Source: JANWXD01 sp035575135 (lineage in GTDB: Bacteria > Acidobacteriota > Terriglobia > Bryobacterales > Bryobacteraceae). Taken from it: DNA of 64,000 nt. Every line of letters starts with the position of its first letter. The stretch's first letter is position 1. The notes beneath the pieces are model-generated. The model did no database searches and had not been told where the DNA came from. It saw nothing but the letters and a program-made list of their open reading frames with translations. The DNA lies in assembly GCA_035575135.1 (NCBI GenBank), contig DATLYE010000017.1:62001-126000 (forward strand). The letters run 5' to 3'. Shown here piece after piece: positions 34,094 to 43,269 of the stretch. Made by a program: the position numbers and the translations under genes.

Positions 34094-36118
34094 TCAGAGT
34101 CCGGAGGCGAAGCTGTGGTCGTAGCGGCCTTCGAGCACGGCTTCGAGGCTCAAGGTGAGGAACACGTGGTCGGGCTTGCCGTAGAGCGCGTAGATGGCGC
34201 GCGTCTGCTCGTAGGCCCGGGGCATGCGGGCGTAGAAATTGAGGCGCCGCGGGGCCAGCAGAGCCGCTGCCTCCGGCAGATCCGTGTAGCGCAGCACGCC
34301 CAGGAACCACGGGCCGTCGCTGTGGCTGGCGGGCGGATCCAGGAGCACGACCTGGTGCACGGAGGGCTCCAAAATGGCGGCGTACAGGCCGAGGATGCCG
34401 GAGACGCCCTTGCCGGCGATGGTGATGCGCCCGGAGTCCACGCCGTCCCGGACGCGCAGCGCTTGAAAGGCTGCGAGCACGTCCATGAGACGCATGGAAT
34501 CCACCGTGTGGCCGACAAACATGGCGTTGCGCAGCACCGACTTCCAGAACGTCTTTTCCCAGGGGACCTCGCCCACGCCGCGCGGGTACACCGCCATCCA
34601 GGCGGCGCGCCCGCGCTGGATGACCCCACGAAGCAGTGCCTGGATCGCGGCCGCGTCTTCCCCGTCGGAGGCGACGTACAAAAGGGCCGGCAGGCGCTCT
34701 GCCGCCCCCTTCGGTCTGTAATACAGAGCCCGGAGCGTGACCTCGCGGCCTGTGTCGAGGACCAGCTCCTCCAAGGAGCCGGCGGTTGCCGGAAGCAGGC
34801 TCCTCAAAGCCACCTGTTGCGGCCGGCGCTCCAGGGAGGCGAAGACTTTGGCTTCGAGCTGCTGCAATAACTGGCTCCGGCGCGCCTCCCAGGCTGCCAG
34901 TGACCTGAAAGAACCCAACGGCGGGCGCGGCGTAAAGCGCTCGTGGATGCGGTAGTTTTCCGCGTCCTCCGGGGGATGCCCGGCGAAGACGGCCAGGTTT
35001 TCGGCGGGCTCGTCCACGTAGGTCAAGTCCAGCTTTCGGTCCGCGGCGCCGAAGAAATAGCGGTCAAACCACCGGATGGCCTGCTCGCGGAGGAAGTCGG
35101 AGTCTTGATGGCCGGTATCCACAACGACGTTACGAAAATCATCCGGCCGGCCATAGGAGCGGTACAGTCCGGCGATTCGCCGTTCAAATTCTTCGTATCC
35201 CGGGACCGGGAACAGCGCATCCTTGCGCCCGTGGGCGGTGAGCAACGGCCGCGGCGCAATCAAAGCTCCCAGGTGCATCAGATCGTGCCGCGCGAAGTTG
35301 ATGGGGAACATACAGTCGCAGTGGCGCCGCTGCGTGTCGTCCTCGACCATTGCGGCATACGTGCCGGTTCCCATCACCGGCACGACGGCTTTGATGCGCT
35401 CGTCCACGGCGGCGGTGAACCAGCTCATGGCGGCGCCGCCGGAGCGGCCGGTCATCCCGATGCGGCTGCGGTCCACTTCGGGGCGCGTCTCCAGGTAGTC
35501 CAGCGCCCGGATGGCGTTCCAGACCTCGACGCCCGCGGGCGTGTAGGCGCGGGCGTACCAGTCGTACATCTCCTGGTTGGAGACTCCGTGGTGGAGGGCG
35601 AAGGTCTCCGCAATCTGGATCGGATCGAGGATCAGCGCCGCATAGCCGTTTTTGGCAAACGAAATCCCGTGGCGCTGGTACATGGTTTTGGCGCCGTACG
35701 GGGAGTAGCCGTGGCCGCAGACGTAGAGGATGCCCGGCACGGGGCCGGGACGCTGTTTGGGTAGATAGAAGTTCGCCGTCACGTAGAGTCTCGGGAGGCT
35801 TTCGAAGGCCAGTTTCTCGACGATATAGGCGCCACGGTCGAGCGTGCCTGTGATGCGGGGATTGAGCGGAGATCGCTCCGGCCACGGCAGCAGGCCGAGC
35901 ATGTCGCGCAGTTGTTCACGGCGGCGCGCGCGCAGAGGCTCCCAAACGTCCCGGGAGGCGATCTCGGCAGCGGCGCGCTCCGTTACCAGACGCGCTTCGC
36001 GTTCGAGCCAGCGGCGGACCTCGGCGCGACTTTCGAGCATGCGCTGCCAGGCCGTCTGAGGGGGCAGGTTCTGTGCGGCCGCGATCGAGACCAGCACTGC
36101 AGCAAGCAGGAACCTCAT
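34094..36118 (-). CDS. Secreted double alpha/beta-hydrolase (acetylxylan-esterase-like)
   Basis: A 674-residue protein starting at MRFLLAAVLVSIAAAQ (signal peptide); a longer open frame upstream is antisense to cysE. Domain 1 (about 85-355) has a nucleophile elbow GRSGGA (Ser226), with Asp300 (GRKDALFP) and His337 (DTGHQDS) placed as the rest of the triad. Domain 2 (about 440-670) has the same architecture, but its elbow reads AGKGVSG (568-574), with Gly571 where Ser is expected, so it is probably inactive. Domain 1 resembles acetyl xylan esterases and other dienelactone-hydrolase relatives. Substrate is probably an esterified plant polysaccharide. Confidence 0.82.
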   Translation of the reverse strand: MRFLLAAVLVSIAAAQNLPPQTAWQRMLESRAEVRRWLEREARLVTERAAAEIASRDVWEPLRARRREQLRDMLGLLPWPERSPLNPRITGTLDRGAYIVEKLAFESLPRLYVTANFYLPKQRPGPVPGILYVCGHGYSPYGAKTMYQRHGISFAKNGYAALILDPIQIAETFALHHGVSNQEMYDWYARAYTPAGVEVWNAIRALDYLETRPEVDRSRIGMTGRSGGAAMSWFTAAVDERIKAVVPVMGTGTYAAMVEDDTQRRHCDCMFPINFARHDLMHLGALIAPRPLLTAHGRKDALFPVPGYEEFERRIAGLYRSYGRPDDFRNVVVDTGHQDSDFLREQAIRWFDRYFFGAADRKLDLTYVDEPAENLAVFAGHPPEDAENYRIHERFTPRPPLGSFRSLAAWEARRSQLLQQLEAKVFASLERRPQQVALRSLLPATAGSLEELVLDTGREVTLRALYYRPKGAAERLPALLYVASDGEDAAAIQALLRGVIQRGRAAWMAVYPRGVGEVPWEKTFWKSVLRNAMFVGHTVDSMRLMDVLAAFQALRVRDGVDSGRITIAGKGVSGILGLYAAILEPSVHQVVLLDPPASHSDGPWFLGVLRYTDLPEAAALLAPRRLNFYARMPRAYEQTRAIYALYGKPDHVFLTLSLEAVLEGRYDHSFASGL

Positions 36119-36235
36119 GGCCGCGATTATGTCACAGGGGCCGGTTTGGAAAGCTCCCGAGGGCAGGGCCGCCTGAAAGGAAAGGGCGGCGCCGGATGCG
36201 CCGCACAAGCCGCGAATCGGCGATAATCGGAACAG

Positions 36236-36901
36236 ATGTTCCGGACCATCCGGGAGCAGATCGAGACGATTTTCCGCGAAGATCCCGCGGCGAAGAGCGT
36301 GCTCGAGATCGTGCTCTGCTATCCGGGCTTCCACGCGATCCTTCTGCACCGGCTGGCCCACCGGCTGTATCGCTGGCGGATTCCACTGATTCCGCGGGTG
36401 ATTTCCCAAATCAGCCGCTGGCTGACGGGGATCGAGATCCACCCGGGCGCCAAGATCGGGCGGCGGTTTTTCATTGACCACGGCATGGGCGTTGTGATCG
36501 GCGAGACGACCGAGATCGGCGATGATGTGCTTCTCTACCAGGGTGTGACGCTCGGCGGCACGGGAAAGGAGAAGGGCAAGCGCCATCCCACGATCGGCAA
36601 CCACGTGGTGATCGGCGCCGGCGCCAAGGTGCTGGGCAACATCCGTATCGGAAATCACGTGAAGATCGGCGCCGGCTCCGTGGTGATTCACTCCGTGCCG
36701 GACCACTCCACGGTCGTAGGCGTGCCGGGGCGCGTGGTGCGCACGCGCGGCGAGCTGGTGGAGAACGAGATCCTCGAGCACGGCAAGCTGCCCGATCCCC
36801 AGGGGCAGGCGATCGAGGAGCTCACGCGCCGGCTCGAGCAACTCGAGCAACAGGTGCACGCTCTGCTCGAGGAGCGCGTGGGGGAGAAGCGGGCGCATTG
36901 A
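36236..36901 (+). CDS. cysE: Serine O-acetyltransferase
   Basis: A 221-residue enzyme of the short EpsC/CysE type. The N-terminal helical domain (FHAILLHRLAHRLYR) is followed by left-handed beta-helix hexapeptides. The catalytic His lies in FIDHGMGVVIGETTEIGDD, followed by GVTLGGTGKEKGKRHPTIG, the acetyl-CoA and serine site. A C-terminal coiled extension (about 190-221) is unusual in its length. It makes O-acetylserine for cysteine synthesis. The stop overlaps a following glycosyltransferase start region by a couple of bases. Confidence 0.95.
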   Translation: MFRTIREQIETIFREDPAAKSVLEIVLCYPGFHAILLHRLAHRLYRWRIPLIPRVISQISRWLTGIEIHPGAKIGRRFFIDHGMGVVIGETTEIGDDVLLYQGVTLGGTGKEKGKRHPTIGNHVVIGAGAKVLGNIRIGNHVKIGAGSVVIHSVPDHSTVVGVPGRVVRTRGELVENEILEHGKLPDPQGQAIEELTRRLEQLEQQVHALLEERVGEKRAH

Positions 36902-36903
36902 CG

Positions 36904-37881
36904 ATGGCCAAGATCTCCGTCGTCATCCCCGTGCACAACGAGGAGCCCTCCCTGCTGCCGCTCTACGACAAGCTCACCGCCGTGCTGGAACGGCTGGGGC
37001 GCCCCTACGAGATCATTTTCGTGGATGATGCCTCCACGGACCGCAGCTTTGAGCTGCTCTCGAATCTGGTGGAAACGGACGCACGGCTCAAAGTGATTCG
37101 CCTGCGCCGCAATTTCGGGCAGACGGCGGCGCTGGCGGCGGGTTTTCACCACGCGCAGGGCGACATCGTGGTCTCCATGGACGGCGACCTGCAGCACGAC
37201 CCGGAGGATCTCCCGGCCCTGGTGGCCAAGATCGAAGAAGGCTACGACATCGCCAGCGGCTGGAGAAAGCAGCGGGTGGACGCGGCCCTGACGCGGAGGC
37301 TGCCCTCCCGCATCGCCAACTGGCTCATGGCCAAGGTCTCCGGCTTGAACCTGCACGACTTCGGCACGACGTTCAAGGCCTACCGGGCCGAGATCCTCAA
37401 AGACGTGGAGCTGTACGGGGAGCTGCACCGCTTCATCCCGGCCCTGGCGAGCTTTTACGGGGCCCGCGTGGCGGAAGTGCCCATTCGAAATACGCCCCGG
37501 CGCAGCGGCAGCTCGCACTACGGACTACGGCGCACCTTTCACGTTCTGTTCGACATCCTCACGGTGAAATTCCTGCTGAGCTATCTGACGCGTCCGATGC
37601 ACTTCTTCGGCAGGGTGGGACTGGTGGCGACGGCAGGGGGCACAGGGATCCTGGGCTGGCTGGTGGTGGACAAGATTCGCGGCCATGAGTTGATGACCGA
37701 GCACGGGCCGTTACTGATCGCCGGGGCGCTGCTGCTGATCACGGGAATCATCATGTTCAGCACCGGGCTTTTGGGCGAGGTTCTGATGCGGACCTACTTC
37801 GAAAGCCAGGGCCGGCGTATTTACGCCATCCGCGAGATTCGCGAGCGGCGGGAGCCGCCGGTCAAAGGGAGCCGTAAGTAG
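36904..37881 (+). CDS. Family 2 glycosyltransferase with C-terminal membrane spans (GtrB/DPM-like)
   Basis: Starts at an ATG two bases after the cysE stop (an in-frame TTG overlapping that stop is less likely). The 325-residue protein has the GT2 core: SVVIPVHNEEPSLLPLYDKL, IIFVDDASTDRSFELL, and SMDGDLQHDPEDLP as the DxD site. Two C-terminal hydrophobic helices follow (VGLVATAGGTGILGWLVV and LLIAGALLLITGIIMFS), as in GtrB-type bactoprenol-phosphate glycosyltransferases. It probably loads a sugar onto polyprenyl phosphate for a surface glycan. Its end overlaps the convergent TrmB regulator gene by 20 bases. Confidence 0.9.
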   Translation: MAKISVVIPVHNEEPSLLPLYDKLTAVLERLGRPYEIIFVDDASTDRSFELLSNLVETDARLKVIRLRRNFGQTAALAAGFHHAQGDIVVSMDGDLQHDPEDLPALVAKIEEGYDIASGWRKQRVDAALTRRLPSRIANWLMAKVSGLNLHDFGTTFKAYRAEILKDVELYGELHRFIPALASFYGARVAEVPIRNTPRRSGSSHYGLRRTFHVLFDILTVKFLLSYLTRPMHFFGRVGLVATAGGTGILGWLVVDKIRGHELMTEHGPLLIAGALLLITGIIMFSTGLLGEVLMRTYFESQGRRIYAIREIRERREPPVKGSRK

Positions 37882-38713
37882 CTCCGGTTTCCGGGGCGAG
37901 CACCCGCGAGCGCTGCCAGTACTCCTCAAACAGGCCTTTCATGGCCTGACCGAAGCCGGCATGATCGAAGACCACGGAGGTCCACGTGGGCTTGGTGATG
38001 ACCGGATCCAGCAGCGCCACCAGCCCCTGGCGTCCGTCAAACAGGGCGAGTTTCATGGGCAGGGAATCCGCCTGCCGCACCTCGACGCCGGCGGCGAGGT
38101 AGTCTTCCAGCCGCTGGCGGTGCTCGGCATCCAGCGGCTCGGAGCCGAGCAAAAGGCGGCAGCAGACGCCCCGCAGGCGCGCCTGCTTCACCAGTTGCTC
38201 TTCCAGCGGATCCACGGCGTAAGGAGGGCGGGAGAACTCGAGGTACTCGGACTGCACTTCCGACAGCATGCGGCGGTACTGGGCGGCGGTCTGCTCGGGA
38301 TCGCTGACGATGCGCAAAAAGTCGAGCGTGCCGCGCCCTCCTCGTCCTTCCGAATAGGCCGCCGTCAGATCCTGAACCAGCCCCTCGGCCAGGCGCGCCT
38401 GGTCGGTGAGCTCCTGTTCGAGCAACTGCCGTTTGCGGGCGATGTAAGCGGGGATCGCCAGCGCGGGCTCCACGGCGGAAAAGAGTTTGGTCTTCTCCTG
38501 CACGACTTGAGCGAAGCCCTTCTCGACGAGGCTGTCGAGCACCTCGTAGATTTTCTGGCGGGGAACGTGTGCGCGCGCAGCGAGCTCCAGGGCCTTGAAA
38601 CGCGGATGGCCGATGAGCACGAGATAGGAACGGGCCTCGTAGGCGTTTAGGCCGATTTGCTGGAGGCGCCGCCAGAAGCGCTGGAAGTCGATCGGCGGGA
38701 GTTCCTGATCCAT
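37862..38713 (-). CDS. TrmB-family transcriptional regulator
   Basis: A 283-residue protein. The N-terminal winged helix has the TrmB form (IGLNAYEARSYLVLIGHPRF, then RAHVPRQKIYEVLDSLVEKG), followed by a coiled linker and a C-terminal effector domain (ARLRGVCCRLLLGSEPLDAE and PITKPTWTS-like end). TrmB proteins respond to sugars or redox signals and are more common in archaea. It is divergent from hemQ with 104 bases between, so hemQ is the simplest candidate target, but this is inference. Confidence 0.85.
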   Translation of the reverse strand: MDQELPPIDFQRFWRRLQQIGLNAYEARSYLVLIGHPRFKALELAARAHVPRQKIYEVLDSLVEKGFAQVVQEKTKLFSAVEPALAIPAYIARKRQLLEQELTDQARLAEGLVQDLTAAYSEGRGGRGTLDFLRIVSDPEQTAAQYRRMLSEVQSEYLEFSRPPYAVDPLEEQLVKQARLRGVCCRLLLGSEPLDAEHRQRLEDYLAAGVEVRQADSLPMKLALFDGRQGLVALLDPVITKPTWTSVVFDHAGFGQAMKGLFEEYWQRSRVLAPETGATYGSL

Positions 38714-38817
38714 GGCTCCAGTCTGCTTGAGACAAACACCATATCAAAGCCGGAGCCGGCCGGCCACGGGGCACCGCCCGCGTTGCGGCTAAAGTAAGAG
38801 AGAGAGGAACGGAGGCA

Positions 38818-39699
38818 ATGTACGGAGAGTCTGAACGCGCTGTGGTGACGCAGCCAGCGGCGTTGCCCGCCGTGCCGCTGACCGTGGAGGGATCCAGCAT
38901 CCTCCACCAGATGTTCCGCCTGCGCCGGGCGGAATGGAGGGCGCTGGAGCCGGAGCAACGCCGTGCAATCGCCGCGGAAGCGGCGACGGCTCTAGGTGAA
39001 ATGGAGGGTGAAGGCGAGTGCCGGACGGCGCTCTATGCCTTGCTGGGCCACAAAGGCGACCTGCTCGTGCTTCATTTCCGGCACAGCTTCGAGCAACTGG
39101 GTGAGGCGCAGCTCCGGTTGGGTTCCCTGCGGCTTGCCGACTTTCTGGAGCCCGCGGCTTCGTATCTTTCCGTGGTGGAGCTGGGCCTTTACGATTCTTC
39201 GGTGCGGCTTTACAGCCGGCTGGCGGAGCGCGGTCTGGAGCCGGGGAGCGAGGAGTGGACCCGGGAGGTGGAGGAGACGCTGGCGCAGCACCGCAAGGCC
39301 ATGGCTCCGCGCTTGTGGCCTTCCATTCCGCCGCGCCGGTACCTCTGCTTCTATCCCATGGACCGCAAGCGCGATGCTTCCGGCAACTGGTACCGGCTGC
39401 CCATCACCGAGCGCCAGCGGCTGATGCACGAGCACGGCGAGGCGGGCCGCCGGTACGCGGGTCAGGTTCAGCAGATCATTTCGGGCTCGATCGGCTTCGA
39501 CGACTGGGAATGGGGCGTGGATTTGTTCGCCGACGACCCCCTGGTGTTCAAAAAGCTGATCTACGAGATGCGCTTTGATGAAGTCAGTGCGGTCTACGCC
39601 GCCTTCGGCTCGTTTTACGTGGGGCTGCGCTTTGCCGCCCGGGATCTGGGCATGTGGCTCGAAGGCAGGCTACCGGACTGGCCGCCCGCACAGCGCTGA
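38818..39699 (+). CDS. hemQ: Coproheme decarboxylase HemQ (chlorite dismutase family)
   Basis: A 293-residue protein, preceded by GGAGG. The C-terminal half is strongly HemQ-like: CFYPMDRKR (Tyr179, the position of the reaction-centre Tyr), LMHEHGEAGRRYAGQV (His206, expected proximal haem ligand), SGSIGFDDWEWGVDLFADDP and YEMRFDEVSAVYAAFG. The usual Lys four residues after Tyr179 is Arg183, with Lys184 next. HemQ oxidatively decarboxylates coprohaem III to haem b in the coproporphyrin-dependent pathway. The first 30 residues are an extra tail. Pathway partners (hemH, hemY) are not in this window. Confidence 0.92.
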   Translation: MYGESERAVVTQPAALPAVPLTVEGSSILHQMFRLRRAEWRALEPEQRRAIAAEAATALGEMEGEGECRTALYALLGHKGDLLVLHFRHSFEQLGEAQLRLGSLRLADFLEPAASYLSVVELGLYDSSVRLYSRLAERGLEPGSEEWTREVEETLAQHRKAMAPRLWPSIPPRRYLCFYPMDRKRDASGNWYRLPITERQRLMHEHGEAGRRYAGQVQQIISGSIGFDDWEWGVDLFADDPLVFKKLIYEMRFDEVSAVYAAFGSFYVGLRFAARDLGMWLEGRLPDWPPAQR

Positions 39700-39780
39700 G
39701 AGAAGTCCCGCGGAGAAGAGACCTCCGCGCCTGCGCTCGGCAGCCTCCGGGCCGGGCCCGCCTCCGTGTCCAGATGACCT

Positions 39781-40263
39781 TCAGGATTCCTTCCGGTCGA
39801 GGACGAACTTCAGATCCGCCTCACCTTGGGGCCCGGCAATGTGCGTGTCAATCGAGAGCGTTTTTTTGTCCTCCGAGAGCCGCCACTTTTCGGTGATGGT
39901 CAGTTCGGTGTCCTGGAAGGTGCGCTTGGACTCGATGACCAGGGTGGCGCCGTCCCACTTGGCCACGCCCTTGACCTGCTGGCCGCGGATGGTGTTGACG
40001 GACTCCTTGCCGTCGGTGGTGTAGCGCAGCTCCGTTGTGAACTCACCCCGTTCACTGGCCTGTGTGGTGACGGTGTGGAAGTTGGGCTCCTCGTGGGTAA
40101 TCTTGCGAATGAATTTTGCGGGCGCCGGGAAAGGCCCGAAGTCGCTCTTGGCGGCGTTCAACGTCCACTCGCCGGAAAAATTCGGTTTTTCCTGCGCAAA
40201 TCCTGCGCCGGCAGCCAGCGCCAGCACAGCCGCCAGGCAAAGCAGCTTTGCCGTAGTTTTCAC
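39781..40263 (-). CDS. Secreted lipocalin-like protein of unknown function
   Basis: A 160-residue protein with a signal peptide (LLCLAAVLALAAGAGFAQ). The mature part alternates beta strands (KPNFSGEWTLNAAKSDFGP, then KGVAKWDGATLVIESKRTF and LTITEKWRLSEDKKTLSID), a pattern of small calycin or lipocalin-like folds common in Acidobacteria. I know no function. It is two bases from the amino-acid permease gene, so both may share a transcript. Confidence 0.75.
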   Translation of the reverse strand: MKTTAKLLCLAAVLALAAGAGFAQEKPNFSGEWTLNAAKSDFGPFPAPAKFIRKITHEEPNFHTVTTQASERGEFTTELRYTTDGKESVNTIRGQQVKGVAKWDGATLVIESKRTFQDTELTITEKWRLSEDKKTLSIDTHIAGPQGEADLKFVLDRKES

Positions 40264-40265
40264 GT

Positions 40266-41735
40266 TCAGTCTCCTTTTTGCAGTTCCAGTTGGCGGGCGG
40301 CGGCCAGAAGGCTATGGCGGCGGCCGTAGCCGAAGTAGATCGCCAGCCCGAGAATCAGCCATACAAACAGCCGCAGCCAGTTACTCCAGCCGAGGCCGTA
40401 CATCATGAGCGCGTTGACCAGGATGCCCAGCACCGGCACAACCGGGACCCAGGGGGTCTTGAACGGCCTGGGAAGATCCGGTTGGGTGCGGCGCATGATC
40501 AAGATGCCCCCGCAGACAATGACAAAGGCAAACAGGGTGCCGATGCTGGTCATCTGGCCCACCGCGGAGATGGGTGCGAAGGCGGAAAACAGACTGACAA
40601 ACAGCATCAGCAGCAGATTAGAACGCCAGGGTGTCCGGAACCGGGGGTGGATATCGGAGAAGACCTTGGGGAGCAAACCGTCCCGCGACATGGAAAAGAA
40701 CACCCGGGACTGGCCGAGCAGCATCACCAGAATTACGGAGGTCAGCCCGGCGAGGATGGCCAGCTTGATGAGCGCTGCCAGCCACCCGTAGGGCGTATGA
40801 GCCACGGCGACGGCCACCGGCGCCGCCGCTCCCTTGAACTCGGTATAGTGGGCCAGACCCGTCATGACGATCGAAAACAACACGTACAGGAGGGTGCAGA
40901 TCGCCAGCGAGCCGATGATGCCCACGGGCATGTCCTTTTGCGGGTTGCGCGCCTCCTGGGCAGCGGTGGAGACGGCGTCGAATCCGATATAGGCGAAAAA
41001 GATGACGCCCGCCGCCTTCAGAACGCCGCTCCAGCCGAACTCGCCGAACTTGCCCGTGTTCGGCGGAATGAACGGCGTGTAGTTTTCCGCCTTGATGTAC
41101 CAGACCCCGACGGCGATGAAGACCACCACCACGGCCACCTTGATGGCCACCATGATGGCGTTGGCCGTGGCGGACTCTTTGATGCCGACGATCAGCAGGC
41201 AGGAGATCAGCACGATGATGAACACGGCGGGCAGATTGACGATTCCGTGGACGAGCTCGCCGTTCGGCAGCTGGACCGGCTGCCAGGGGGAGGCCACCAA
41301 CTGGGGGGGCAGCTCAATCCCCAAGTCATGCAGGAAACTGACGATATAAGCCGACCACGATATCGAGACCGTGGCGGCGCCGACGGCGTACTCGAGCACC
41401 AGATCCCAGCCGATGATCCACGCGATGAGCTCGCCCATGGTGGCGTAGGAGTAGGTGTAGGCGCTTCCCGCGATCGGGATCATGGTGGCAAACTCGCTGT
41501 AACAAAAACCGGCCAGAGCACAGCCGATGGCGGCGATCACGAAGGAGAGGGCGATGGCGGGACCGGCGTATTCGGCGGCGGCGATTCCGGTAAGGGAGAA
41601 CAGGCCCGCGCCGATAATGGCGCCGATACCCAGAGCCACGAGATTGCCCGGTCCCAGCGTGCGGCGCAAGGTGTGCTCACCGGCCTCAGACTCGGCCAGA
41701 ATACGACTGATCGGCTTGGTTGCCAGCAGACTCAT
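40266..41735 (-). CDS. APC-family amino acid permease (cationic amino acid transporter type)
   Basis: A 489-residue carrier with about twelve to fourteen membrane spans. The N-terminal GPGNLVALGIGAIIGAGLFS is the substrate-binding GIGAIIGAG motif of APC transporters, and FFAYIGFDAVSTAAQEARNP is the CAT-type signature in span 6. YfnA-like bacterial CATs take up amino acids with protons. A soluble lipocalin-like gene lies just downstream in the same orientation. Specific substrate cannot be told. Confidence 0.9.
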   Translation of the reverse strand: MSLLATKPISRILAESEAGEHTLRRTLGPGNLVALGIGAIIGAGLFSLTGIAAAEYAGPAIALSFVIAAIGCALAGFCYSEFATMIPIAGSAYTYSYATMGELIAWIIGWDLVLEYAVGAATVSISWSAYIVSFLHDLGIELPPQLVASPWQPVQLPNGELVHGIVNLPAVFIIVLISCLLIVGIKESATANAIMVAIKVAVVVVFIAVGVWYIKAENYTPFIPPNTGKFGEFGWSGVLKAAGVIFFAYIGFDAVSTAAQEARNPQKDMPVGIIGSLAICTLLYVLFSIVMTGLAHYTEFKGAAAPVAVAVAHTPYGWLAALIKLAILAGLTSVILVMLLGQSRVFFSMSRDGLLPKVFSDIHPRFRTPWRSNLLLMLFVSLFSAFAPISAVGQMTSIGTLFAFVIVCGGILIMRRTQPDLPRPFKTPWVPVVPVLGILVNALMMYGLGWSNWLRLFVWLILGLAIYFGYGRRHSLLAAARQLELQKGD

Positions 41736-41880
41736 GCGGTTGTTCGCTCCCAGGGTTGCCGGGGAGATGAAACTGCAACTATAACAGAAGCGCCGGCCGG
41801 CCTGTGCCTGCCGCCGGATCCTCCGGGAGCCGATCGACCGGAAGATCGGATCTTGAGGGGCCCGCTTCTCCTTCGAAGTC

Positions 41881-43269
41881 TCAGCGCCGCCGGCGCCAGG
41901 CGAAGTAGACGGGAACGCCCGCGAGCACGATCGCGAGCCCCGGCCAGGTGTAGCGGGGTTTGTAGATCAACAGCAGCACCTCGATCAGCAGCGCGGCGGC
42001 GATATAGAACGCCGGCAGGAAGGGATAGCCGAGGGCGCGGTAGGGGCGCTCGAGGTCCGGGCGGCGAAGGCGCAGAACGAACAATCCGATGATCGTGAGG
42101 ACGTAGAACAGCAGGACCGCGAAAATGACATAGTCGAGCAGGTCGCTGTAGGTGCCGCTCAGCGTCAAGAGCGAGGCCCAGGCGCCCTGAACGACCAGGG
42201 AGACGACGGGGGCGTGCGTGCGCGGGTCCAGGCGCGCCACGCTTCGGAAAAACAGTCCGTCGAGCGCCATGGCGTAGTAGACGCGGGCGCCCGCCAGGAT
42301 CAGGCCGTTGGTGCAGCCGAAGGTGGAGATCATAATCGCGGCGGCCATCAGCTGGGCCGACACGTCGCCGAAGATCTGCGCCGCCGCCGCGGTCCCCACG
42401 CGGTCTTCGGGGGCATGCTGAATGGCTTCCAGCGGAAGCAGGCGCAGGTAGGCGAAGTTCGACGCGATGTAGAGGGCGGAGACGATGGCTACGCCGAGCC
42501 CTAAAGCTACCGGGATATCGCGGCGAGGGTTGCGGACCTCTCCGGCAGTGAAGGTGACGTTATTCCAGGCGTCGGAAGCAAAGAGCGCGCCCACCATAGC
42601 CACGGCCACCAGGCGGACGGTGGTGAAACTCCAGTCTGCACCGCGCCAGAAGTCGTCGAAATTCGCCGCAACCGCGCCGGGGTTGCGTGCCGCCAGGAAC
42701 CCGAGCACCACGAGCCCGAACAGAGCGCCGGTCTTGGCGACGGTGAAGATGTTCTGCACGAGGGCGCCCGTGCGGATCCCGCGCGTGTTGATCCAGGTGA
42801 GAAGCACGATGACAGCGATGGCGAGCGCCTGCTGCGTGCTGATGCGCAAGCCCGCGGCATTCAGCAGGTCGTTACCGGCAGAAACCCACGGCAGGAACAC
42901 ACCGGTAAACTTGGCGAACGCCACCGCGACTGCGGCGATCGTGCCGGTCTGGATCACCAGAAACAGGGTCCAGCCGTAAAGGAAACCGCACAGCGGACTG
43001 AAGGCTTCCCGCAGATAGACGTACTGCCCTCCGGCCTGAGGCATAGCGGCGGCCAGCTCCCCGTAGCTGAGAGCGGCGATCAGGGTCAGGACGGCCGTGG
43101 CCACCCAGGTCAGGATGAGGAGCCCGGGAGAGTTGACCTGGCGGGCGATGTCGGCGGAAACGATGAAGATTCCCGAGCCGATCATCGAGCCGACCACCAG
43201 GGTGGTAGCGTCGAACAGGCCCAGACCCTTGACCAGCCCCGTCTCTACCTGCTCACCAGTTCGAGCCAT
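41881..43269 (-). CDS. APC-family amino acid permease
   Basis: A 462-residue transporter, unlike the preceding permease at the sequence level but with the same fold: VVGSMIGSGIFIVSADIAR (unwound span 1), LSYGELAAAMPQAGGQYVYL (span 2/3), NNVTFTAGEVRNPRRDIPVA (span 6). It belongs with LAT-like and YcaM-like permeases. Its first 25 bases overlap the end of thiE, so it may be co-transcribed with that gene. Twelve spans are visible. The substrate is unknown. Confidence 0.9.
   Translation of the reverse strand: MARTGEQVETGLVKGLGLFDATTLVVGSMIGSGIFIVSADIARQVNSPGLLILTWVATAVLTLIAALSYGELAAAMPQAGGQYVYLREAFSPLCGFLYGWTLFLVIQTGTIAAVAVAFAKFTGVFLPWVSAGNDLLNAAGLRISTQQALAIAVIVLLTWINTRGIRTGALVQNIFTVAKTGALFGLVVLGFLAARNPGAVAANFDDFWRGADWSFTTVRLVAVAMVGALFASDAWNNVTFTAGEVRNPRRDIPVALGLGVAIVSALYIASNFAYLRLLPLEAIQHAPEDRVGTAAAAQIFGDVSAQLMAAAIMISTFGCTNGLILAGARVYYAMALDGLFFRSVARLDPRTHAPVVSLVVQGAWASLLTLSGTYSDLLDYVIFAVLLFYVLTIIGLFVLRLRRPDLERPYRALGYPFLPAFYIAAALLIEVLLLIYKPRYTWPGLAIVLAGVPVYFAWRRRR

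Noticed and set aside
36119..36898. N-terminal extension of the double hydrolase to a 934-residue protein
   Set aside because: The extension is antisense to cysE; the signal peptide at 36118 is the sensible start.
39700..39780. Hairpin between hemQ and the lipocalin-like gene
   Set aside because: GCGGAG/CTCCGC can pair, but there is no T run and such short stems are frequent in G+C-rich DNA.
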